Origin: Streptomyces sp. NBC_01224
Lineage (GTDB): Bacteria > Actinomycetota > Actinomycetes > Streptomycetales > Streptomycetaceae
Direction: 5' to 3'
DNA: 64,000 nucleotides
NCBI RefSeq assembly: GCF_036002945.1
Contig: NZ_CP108529.1
Span: 2,108,001-2,172,000 of the forward strand
A program made the translations under genes and the position numbers. A model generated the notes under the pieces. That model saw nothing but the letters and a program-made list of their open reading frames with translations. It searched no databases and was not told the origin of the DNA. Positions 58,099 to 64,000 of the stretch are shown piece after piece. How positions within the stretch are numbered: position 1 is the stretch's first letter; every line of letters begins with the position of its first letter.

Positions 58099-60558
58099 TC
58101 ATGGGGTCCCCTCGGGACGTGGGCGTGGGATGCCGAGGTCGGTGGCGGATCTCTTGGTGAGGCGGGCGGCTTCAGCCTGTTTGGCGCGGAGGAAGGTCAG
58201 GGTCGAGTCGATGCCTTCGACCTCGCCGAGCCAGTGCTCCTCCTGGGCTCGCTTGCGGCGCAGGAGGAGGTCTTTCTCGATCTCCGCGAGGCGGGGCAGC
58301 ATCTTGGGGTTGACCTGGAGCATCGGGCAGCGGATGCAGGCGTGTTCGTGGTTGCAGGGGGTGCCGTAGGGGCGGGCGCAGTTGCCGAGTTCGACCTTGC
58401 GCTTGTCGAAGTGCTCCTCGAAGTCGGCCCATTCCTCGGGCGTGACCTCGGGGTATTCGATCTCCGGTCGGAGGGAGCGACGGTGGTTAAGGAACCGCTG
58501 GTAGTTGGTGACGATGTCTTCGGCGAAGACCGCGACGTAGCCCTGAAGGGTCTGAAGGTTCAGGTGGCCGAGCAGGGCGGCGCCGATGTGGATGGGCAGG
58601 CCGCCGTTGACGATCTCGGTGGCGAAGAGCCGCCGGAAGTCGTGCGGCGTGAAGGTCATATCGGCGAAGGCCCGGTGATTCTCGGCGAGTTCCTCGCAGC
58701 TGCGGGCGAACATGTGGATGAACGTGGTCGGTGAGATCACTGATCGCTGTGTGCCGTTCTGCCGTTGCATGAGGAACGGCATGGGCTCTGACCAGGTCTT
58801 CTCGTGCGGGTCGTAGCGGTTGAGCAGGCGGACCGGCCGGCCGTCGGGGGTGAGGCGACGGATGATCTGGGCGACCGCGTGGAACAGGTCCGCGGACATC
58901 GGGATGACGCGCTCGCGCTCGCTCTTGGACGGGGCGATGACGAGCAGGGCGATGACCTCGTCGTTCGGCCGCCGATACTGGCGGATGCTCAGGTGGGTGA
59001 GCTCGCAGAGCTCCTCGACGCGGATGCCGCTGTGCCGCAGGATCTCCAGGCCAGCCCACTCCCAGAACGCGGTGTCCTCGGTGAGCGTGACGTTGAGGAC
59101 CTGCCCGTCCTCATCGGTGACGCGGACTGGCGGCTCGTCCTGGCTCTTGGCCCAAGTGCGATCGCGGTCGCTGGCCGTGCGCCGGTAGGAGTGCCCGTCG
59201 TGCTCGAAGTGCTCTCCGAACTCGACCGCGCGGGCCTTCTTGAGCAGGCCCGTCAGGTGCTCGTATCGGCCCTCGACGTGCGCGACCAGGGTGGGCAGTA
59301 GTGGCTGGCGGACCCGGATTCGGTCGGACATCCGCTGGTGGATCTCCCGCTTGCGCTTGGCGAACCCCTTGAGCTCCTTCGGCCGGATCGGGCAGGGCAC
59401 GACCCACTGAGCCCACTGCTCGGGCTCGTCGATAGCCCAGCTGTGCAGGTCGAGATAGAGAGCGCGGACGGCCAGGAGGATGCCGGAGTCGTCCGCGCGG
59501 GTCCGGCGCTCGTCGCGGTCCCACCGCTTGATGGCCTCGCGCCACTGGTCATAGACCTCCGGGCTCAGCGCCAAGTCCTGCTGTCCCGGGTTGATCCTCT
59601 CGATCTTGGCCCAGAACGTGTTCGCGAGCTGGCGGGTCAGAGCGGTGATGGTGGTGTAGTCGGTTCCGGCCCGGCGCCGGGTCAGGTAGTCGATCAGCAG
59701 CTGGCGGACGCCCTGGTGCTGGATGGGGTAGCGGTCGACGAGCTGGGTGACGGTGAGCTGGCCGCGATAGACGTAGGCCCGCAGGGGCGGCGGGGTGCCG
59801 GGCGGGAAGTGGCCCATCTGGTGCAGCACCTGCCAGGTGCCCAGGCCCGCGAAACGGGTCGCCCCTGCCTTGCTGCCGTGGGTCACTCCGAGCCGCTTGC
59901 ACTCCATGCCGAAGTGCAGCAGCGCCGATGGCGTCAGGTCCTCCAGCGCGATGCCACCCGTGGTCAGGGCGGCTGTCAGGTCGAACTTCGCCCGGACGCG
60001 GTGCATGTGGTGGACGTCGAAGGCGTCGGCCGCGACGAAGAACTTCTCCAGCAACGGATCGGGTTGGAGTTCGCGGAATCTCTGCGGGTAGTCCAGGAAC
60101 TTGTTCGCGCGGAAGCCGGAGATCGACGGCCGGATGACCCGCAGGCAGAACGCCAGCTTGATCCCGGCGATCAGATCTGCGCTGTCAACGCGGTCCCCCT
60201 CGCGCGCGAGGACGCGTAGCGATTCGGCGCCTTCGTCGTCGAAGCCGCTGGCCTGCCACCTTTCCTGCCAGCTGTCGCCGGGCATCTCCTCCAGGACGGA
60301 GAAGACCCGCCGGACGGCTGTCCGCCGGCGTCCCGGGTTCGGCCAGCCCTTGGTGATCCGCTCGACGATGCGCAGGATCTCGGAGGCCGGGGCCCGGGAG
60401 AGGTCCCCGAAGGGGCCGGGAGGTGTGCTGGGCAGCGGCGCCGGTGCCGCCTTGAGCTCCGCGCCGGCGAACCGCGTGATGGGAGCGGGGACGAACGGCT
60501 CATCGCCGCCGTAGTCGACGCGGCGGTTGCGGGCGGTGAAGGTCTGGAGGTCAGCCAC
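58099..60558 (-). CDS. large tyrosine recombinase/integrase
   Basis: Recombinase of 819 residues. The catalytic core is at about 520-730: Arg in LRHSGIRVEELCELT, Lys near APSKSERERVIPMS, HDFRR in TFTPHDFRRLFATEIV, the second His in LLGHLNLQTLQGYVAVF with the Tyr nucleophile. A C-terminal zinc-like cluster follows (CARPYGTPCNHEHACIRC). The long N-terminus is typical of the big member of tandem recombinase elements. GTG 60558 overlaps the smaller recombinase stop by 8 bases. Confidence 0.87.
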   Translation of the reverse strand: MADLQTFTARNRRVDYGGDEPFVPAPITRFAGAELKAAPAPLPSTPPGPFGDLSRAPASEILRIVERITKGWPNPGRRRTAVRRVFSVLEEMPGDSWQERWQASGFDDEGAESLRVLAREGDRVDSADLIAGIKLAFCLRVIRPSISGFRANKFLDYPQRFRELQPDPLLEKFFVAADAFDVHHMHRVRAKFDLTAALTTGGIALEDLTPSALLHFGMECKRLGVTHGSKAGATRFAGLGTWQVLHQMGHFPPGTPPPLRAYVYRGQLTVTQLVDRYPIQHQGVRQLLIDYLTRRRAGTDYTTITALTRQLANTFWAKIERINPGQQDLALSPEVYDQWREAIKRWDRDERRTRADDSGILLAVRALYLDLHSWAIDEPEQWAQWVVPCPIRPKELKGFAKRKREIHQRMSDRIRVRQPLLPTLVAHVEGRYEHLTGLLKKARAVEFGEHFEHDGHSYRRTASDRDRTWAKSQDEPPVRVTDEDGQVLNVTLTEDTAFWEWAGLEILRHSGIRVEELCELTHLSIRQYRRPNDEVIALLVIAPSKSERERVIPMSADLFHAVAQIIRRLTPDGRPVRLLNRYDPHEKTWSEPMPFLMQRQNGTQRSVISPTTFIHMFARSCEELAENHRAFADMTFTPHDFRRLFATEIVNGGLPIHIGAALLGHLNLQTLQGYVAVFAEDIVTNYQRFLNHRRSLRPEIEYPEVTPEEWADFEEHFDKRKVELGNCARPYGTPCNHEHACIRCPMLQVNPKMLPRLAEIEKDLLLRRKRAQEEHWLGEVEGIDSTLTFLRAKQAEAARLTKRSATDLGIPRPRPEGTP

Positions 60559-61753
60559 CGAACACCGCCTTGAAGTCGTCCGGGTCGTAGCCGGGGGCGA
60601 TGGTGGGCTGGAGGCGGGGGCGCTGGTAGTGCGCCTGGAGGGCGTCGAAGAGGTCCTCGACGCGAGCGTGCAGGTAGCGGCCGGTGGTGGCCAGGTCCGC
60701 GTGCCGCAGGATGGCCCGGACCTCGACCAGGGTCAGGTTCGGGTCGTTCGCCATCCTCTCGGCCGCCGTGTGCCGCAGGTCGTGCAGGCTCCAGTTCGTA
60801 CCCAGCCGGTCGTTGGCCCGCTGGATGACGCGCCGCATCGCCCAGTAGGTGAGCGGCTTGTCCGGGCCTCGGCGGGTGCGGAAGGCCGGCTCGTGCGGGG
60901 CAGGCATGCCCATCGCGTCGAGGTAGGCGGCCAGCACCACCAGGGCCTGCGGGCTCGCCGGGATCGGCTCGCGCAGCTTCGTGCCCTTGGAGACGACGTA
61001 GACGATCTGAGCCGGCCAGTCGACGTCTGCCGGGGTAACGCCGAGCAGCTCGCAGGCGCGGGCCCCGCTGGAGACGTAGAGCAGCACCGCGGCTCGGTCC
61101 CGGTCGTGGTTCATGGCCGCGAAGAACTCGTCCCACATCGCGTCCGGGATGGCCCGGGGCTCGGTGGCCGGGACACGCTGACGCAGACGGGAGCGGCGGA
61201 AGGCCGGCACGGCCTCTGCCGGACTGCGGTGGGCCAGAGCCCGACGCCGTGCCTCGGAAACCGGCACCGGATTCATCAACGGCCCGTTGCCCAGGTCGCG
61301 GTGGAAGTCGTAGAAGCTGGCCACCACGGTCAGGGCGTGGTTGATCGTCGACGGGGCGTAGCCGGCCTTGAGGTATCGCTTGCCGGTGCGGGGGTTGACC
61401 GAGCCGGGCTGTGGCGCGTCCGGCCGGGTGCGGCGGCGTTGCGGATTCGGTGCCGTACGAAGCCATCCCACTATCACTGCCACCTCCCCTTCCGTTGCCT
61501 TGTTCCAGGTCACGTTCAAAAGCCACAGGAACCGGAACCACCGCAGCAGGTCGTTTGCGTAACTGCGGCTGGTTGCTGGGCTGTTGTCGTTCAGAGCGAG
61601 GTCCCGCAGGTAGGGCGTCACCGACTCGACCGGGCTTCCAGCGGGGTCGAGTACGGCGTACGCCGGGTGCTGGGTCTCCAGCTGAACGACCGAGCCGACG
61701 CGGGGCAGGACAGCCCGCCCCTCCATCAGCTGGTTGCGCAGATGCGACGTCAC
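60551..61753 (-). CDS. tyrosine recombinase/integrase
   Basis: Recombinase of 400 residues from GTG 61753 after AAGGAG. An N-terminal SAM-like domain (SYANDLLRWFRFLWLLNVTW) precedes the core: Arg in YVSSGARACELLGV, Lys at VVSKGTKLREPIP, LHDLRHTAAERMAN, and LRHADLATTGRYLHA with Tyr nucleophile. First of the two overlapping recombinase genes; together they presumably move the element. Confidence 0.88.
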   Translation of the reverse strand: MTSHLRNQLMEGRAVLPRVGSVVQLETQHPAYAVLDPAGSPVESVTPYLRDLALNDNSPATSRSYANDLLRWFRFLWLLNVTWNKATEGEVAVIVGWLRTAPNPQRRRTRPDAPQPGSVNPRTGKRYLKAGYAPSTINHALTVVASFYDFHRDLGNGPLMNPVPVSEARRRALAHRSPAEAVPAFRRSRLRQRVPATEPRAIPDAMWDEFFAAMNHDRDRAAVLLYVSSGARACELLGVTPADVDWPAQIVYVVSKGTKLREPIPASPQALVVLAAYLDAMGMPAPHEPAFRTRRGPDKPLTYWAMRRVIQRANDRLGTNWSLHDLRHTAAERMANDPNLTLVEVRAILRHADLATTGRYLHARVEDLFDALQAHYQRPRLQPTIAPGYDPDDFKAVFGG

Positions 61754-61818
61754 ACAGAACTCCTTGGGCAGTCGGACATCGCAGTGCCCAACGACCTCAA
61801 GAAGGTGCAGTTAACACA

Positions 61819-61908
61819 CCAGCCCTGCTCAGGGCGGTGCGCGACGGGTCGCGCGGCCTCCCTGTCGGGAGCCATGGCCGTGGGGCACGGCGGGTTGTGC
61901 GCACACAT
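61819..61908 (-). pseudogene. DUF5999 gene, N-terminal fragment
   Basis: MCAHNPPCPTAMAPDREAAR and PVAHRPEQGW are the first 30 residues of DUF5999; after the TGG codon the frame runs into element sequence (CVNCTFLRS). The missing part is at 57461-57576. Start ATG 61908 follows GAGAGGACG. Confidence 0.75.
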
Positions 61909-61952
61909 GGTGCTCGTCCTCTCGGGTGGGAAGTTGGGCCCTCTTCGGCCAG

Positions 61953-62431
61953 CTACGGTGCCGTGGGGGAACACGGTTCGGGCACGGCCGAAGAGGGGGA
62001 CTTGTGGCACCGCCCCATGAAGGCCGCTATGGCTGCTTCGCTGTAGCCGTAATAGCGCCCCAGGGTGGTGGCAGTGCGGTCGCCCTCGAGCGTGAGTGGT
62101 CTCTCTCCCCCCACTCGACAACGAAGCAGGGATCCGGGTGAGACGACCACTGCACGCGCAGGTCGGGGAAGCCCGGACACCCAAGAAGGAGGTCACAGAC
62201 CTTGAGCCCGGAGAACAGACACGACGCCGGGTAGCCCCTGCCGCGCCTCGTGCCCCCGACGGGGACTGCGAGGAACGGCATGCGCGTGGTGCGCATGGCG
62301 ACGCTCTTCTCCAGGAGCCAGTTGTCGGAGATCCGCTTCTCGTAGTACTCGAAGTCGTACGCGTCTTGCGGGAGGGCCATCGCCCTGGCCGTCACGACCG
62401 AGCGCCGAGCGGAGTCAAGGTTGTGCGTCAC
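61953..62431 (-). pseudogene. DUF6302-like gene with one frameshift
   Basis: From ATG 62431 it reads AYDFEYYEKRISDNWLLEKS, MPFLAVPVGGTRRGRGYPAS and RVQWSSHPDPCFVVEWGE, then after the G-run near 62105 the match continues in another frame (TLGRYYGYSEAAIAAFMGRC) to 61953. This is the DUF6302 pattern, which often lies beside DUF5999 genes. ATGA overlap with the upstream gene. Confidence 0.6.
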
Positions 62432-62880
62432 TCCGCCTCCTTGATGTAGTGGGCTTCGATGAGCTCTTCGACCAGGTCAGAGGTGACTAAGGCCAGACGA
62501 CGAGCGAGGCCGACGGCCTGCTGGTAGTCGGCCGGCACGCACTCCTCCCGCAGGGGGACCCCGCGTACAACGAGTCGGAGCATCTCCGCGGTGGGCGGGT
62601 ACTGCTCGTCCGCGACAGCGATGTTGCTGAGCTGCTTCAGATGGTCCCGAAGACGGTCAACCAGGGTGTCGGTCACCGCGGCGGGCGGCGTCTGGTTGCC
62701 GATCGCCGTGTCGAGGTCGTCAAAGACCTCCTCCACGTCGAGCGGCTTCCAGTTCTTGATCCGTTCCAGGACGGACCACAAACCCTCTGCGTCGAGTGGA
62801 GGGCTCCACTGCGGTGTGCGGGGCTCGTCGGCTGGCGGAAGAACCACGTCATTCTCCGGAACCAGAACGGTGAGGGACAT
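62428..62880 (-). CDS. DUF6415-like protein
   Basis: Protein of 150 residues from ATG 62880 after CAGGAG. VEEVFDDLDTAIGNQTPPAA, VTDTLVDRLRDHLKQLSNIA and GVPLREECVPADYQQAVGLA then LARRLALVTSDLVEELIEA resemble the helical DUF6415 family tied to Streptomyces natural-product operons (from memory). Heads the coupled run leading to DUF6302. Confidence 0.6.
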   Translation of the reverse strand: MSLTVLVPENDVVLPPADEPRTPQWSPPLDAEGLWSVLERIKNWKPLDVEEVFDDLDTAIGNQTPPAAVTDTLVDRLRDHLKQLSNIAVADEQYPPTAEMLRLVVRGVPLREECVPADYQQAVGLARRLALVTSDLVEELIEAHYIKEAE

Positions 62881-62919
62881 CGGGACTCCTGGGAAGAGCC
62901 AAGTACCGGCCGCGGAGGG

Positions 62920-63393
62920 CTACAAGTGCTCAGTCAGTTCCGGGATCGCCATGAAGACCCACACGTCCTTGCCCGCTGGGGTCATGGACACGGACGTGTC
63001 GTCGGCCAGAGCACCCAGCAGCATCAGCCCGCGCCCCTCCTCGGCCAGGGGGGCCGGTGACGAGTACACCGGCGGACAGCGGTCCTGGTCGCGAACGATG
63101 GCGGTGACACCGTCCGGCACCTTCTGGAGGAGCAGGCTGGCCATCCGGCACCCGTCGGCGTCCGCAGGGGTGTGCTGCAAGACGTTGGTGAGTAGTTCGT
63201 TGACCACGGTCAGGACGCGGAACGCGGTGCCGTTGTCGACGCGCCACCAGCAAAGGTGCGCTGCGACGATGTCCCGCACGGTGCCCAGATCTTCGGCCCG
63301 GACGTTGAAACTCATGTCGAGTTGACCGTCCACGCTCCTGGACGTGGCTCGAACAGAAGCATCCCGCTCGCGGGTGTCGACAAGTAGTTCCAT
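62920..63393 (-). CDS. HATPase (RsbW/SpoIIAB-like) anti-sigma-type ATP-binding protein
   Basis: ATP-binding protein of 157 residues from ATG 63393 after GGAGGAA. FRVLTVVNELLTNVLQHTPA is the N box with its Glu-Leu-x-x-N, and EEGRGLMLLGALADDTSVSM the G box of the GHKL fold. Such proteins inhibit sigma factors or phosphorylate anti-anti-sigma factors and often accompany XRE regulators in Streptomyces clusters. It probably takes part in control of the lanthipeptide operon. Confidence 0.78.
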   Translation of the reverse strand: MELLVDTRERDASVRATSRSVDGQLDMSFNVRAEDLGTVRDIVAAHLCWWRVDNGTAFRVLTVVNELLTNVLQHTPADADGCRMASLLLQKVPDGVTAIVRDQDRCPPVYSSPAPLAEEGRGLMLLGALADDTSVSMTPAGKDVWVFMAIPELTEHL

Positions 63394-63556
63394 CGCTGCT
63401 TCCTCCGTTCTGCCGGAACCCCTTCAGCAGGGGTGGGTTGCGGTGTGTACTGGACTGGAACCGATCAGCAACCATTTAGGCAGAGCGCACCGAAAACGTG
63501 CAGAGCCTGATGCCGAGAGGTGAAGAGTTCGGCATCAACGACTTCGGGGGCAGAAC

Positions 63557-64000
63557 ATGCCGCAGCCAATGAAACAGCTCGATCCCGGGGCGTCCCCCAG
63601 GGAGTGGTTCGGTAACGAGCTGCGCAGACTGCGCCTTGGGCAAGGGCTGTCGGCCAAGGAGCTGGGGCGGTTAGTGCAGGTCAGCGACGACATGATCCTG
63701 TCGATCGAGAAGGGAAAGTACCCGAGTTGTCGCCGCGATGTGGCTCAGCGGCTCGACGACGTCCTCGGCACGGGAGGACTCCTCGACCGGGCGTGGCCGA
63801 TGGTCTTCGGCAACCGTGATACCGATAAAAAGCGAGCTGATGCCGATAAGGCCTCCACGCGCCGAGAGGAGAAACCCACGCGGGTGCCGACAGGCCGCAT
63901 CCTGGGCAGAGACGAAACAACTCTTCGCCCTGGGAGCCATGATCCCGTGATTCGACGCTCGTTCCTCCACATCGGAGGCCTCGCCGCCATAGCCCCTCTC
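63557..64000 (+). CDS. XRE-family regulator, cut by the window end
   Basis: From ATG 63557, after CGGGGG, the frame is open to the last base (148 codons). WFGNELRRLRLGQGLSAKEL and VQVSDDMILSIEKGKYPSCR form a clear helix-turn-helix; RRDVAQRLDDVLGTGGLLDR follows, and near the end VIRRSFLHIGGLAAIAPL starts the hydrophobic segment seen in long Streptomyces XRE regulators. Divergent from the anti-sigma-type gene, so likely regulator of the lanthipeptide operon. The C-terminal part is missing. Confidence 0.75.
   Translation, partial: MPQPMKQLDPGASPREWFGNELRRLRLGQGLSAKELGRLVQVSDDMILSIEKGKYPSCRRDVAQRLDDVLGTGGLLDRAWPMVFGNRDTDKKRADADKASTRREEKPTRVPTGRILGRDETTLRPGSHDPVIRRSFLHIGGLAAIAPL

Larger units (their letters stand above)
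57577..61818. mobile_element. 4.2-kb two-recombinase element inserted in DUF5999
   Basis: The ends are defined by the two DUF5999 halves: host sequence resumes at CC on each side, so the borders are about 57577 and 61818. Inside the ends are related inverted sites, CTGCACTTC (57581-57589) and GAAGGTGCAG (61801-61810). The rebuilt target CAGCAGG-CTCCAGC-CCTGCTC is palindromic with a 7-bp centre, as tyrosine recombinase sites are. It holds two recombinase genes and one small cargo gene. Confidence 0.72.

Noticed and set aside
57461..58102. 213-codon minus-strand frame upstream of DUF5999's fragment
   Set aside because: Only its last 37 codons match DUF5999; the rest is antisense to the 57684-58061 gene and is element sequence.
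1..64000. tRNA, rRNA and riboswitch genes
   Set aside because: I looked for tRNA-like cloverleafs with TTCGA arms and for rRNA words in the gaps and found none I could support by eye; a covariance-model scan would decide.

Overview
The window is very GC-rich actinobacterial DNA, almost certainly from Streptomyces or a close relative. The evidence is strong third-position GC bias, GTG starts with AGGAGG-type ribosome sites, a WhiB-type regulator, an EspR-like regulator, Streptomyces-specific families (DUF317, DUF2637, DUF4913, DUF5999, DUF6112) and an FxLD lanthipeptide cluster. It reads as part of a large conjugative element (linear plasmid or integrated element) with cargo, not as core chromosome. 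I see no tRNA, rRNA or CRISPR array.

Layout. 0.1-1.8 kb: a NucS-like nuclease convergent with a DNA methyltransferase. 2.4-12.0 kb, plus strand: a type IV secretion-type conjugation operon (cell-wall hydrolase, DUF6112 membrane protein, VirB8- and VirB6-like proteins, SCO6880-like protein, VirB4-like ATPase, accessory proteins). 12.3-17.7 kb, minus strand: an inserted three-gene module made of a caspase-STAND NTPase, a WD40 protein and an alpha/beta-hydrolase with overlapping start and stop codons, a predicted immune or conflict system. 18.2-32.1 kb, plus strand: more conjugation genes (coupling protein, DnaB-N protein, Dcm-type methylase remnant, DUF4913, a RelE-like protein, winged-helix protein, DUF317 proteins). 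32.2-35.1 kb: an Xis-like regulator and a decaying metal-response locus (merR, ynfA) containing a 1-kb insertion. 35.2-42.3 kb, minus strand: a mobilisation and replication operon (relaxase, MobC, DUF2637, WhiB, DnaC-like loader, replication protein). 42.7-47.9 kb: regulators plus an ImmA/IrrE - membrane protein - P450 cassette. 48.7-63.4 kb, minus strand: an FxLD class I lanthipeptide operon, interrupted at 57.6-61.8 kb by an element with two tyrosine recombinases. 63.6 kb to the end: a partial XRE-type regulator.

How it fits together. Relaxase plus MobC would process a nearby oriT, the VirD4-like coupling protein would pass the complex to the VirB4/VirB6/VirB8-like channel, and the NlpC/P60 hydrolase would open the wall. 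DnaC-like loader, DnaB-N protein and replication protein suggest self-replication. At least ten otherwise unrelated proteins of the 9.7-30.5 kb transfer region end in a similar Ala/Pro/Ser-rich, basic C-terminal tail preceded by an R-x-x-A-A-x-x-R-S-like motif, which could be a shared secretion or docking signal.

Caution. About ten genes (19.4-35.0 kb and 62.1 kb) are broken by single-base frameshifts. This is either real decay or uncorrected homopolymer errors in the assembly; the affected genes are entered as pseudogenes over their full span.
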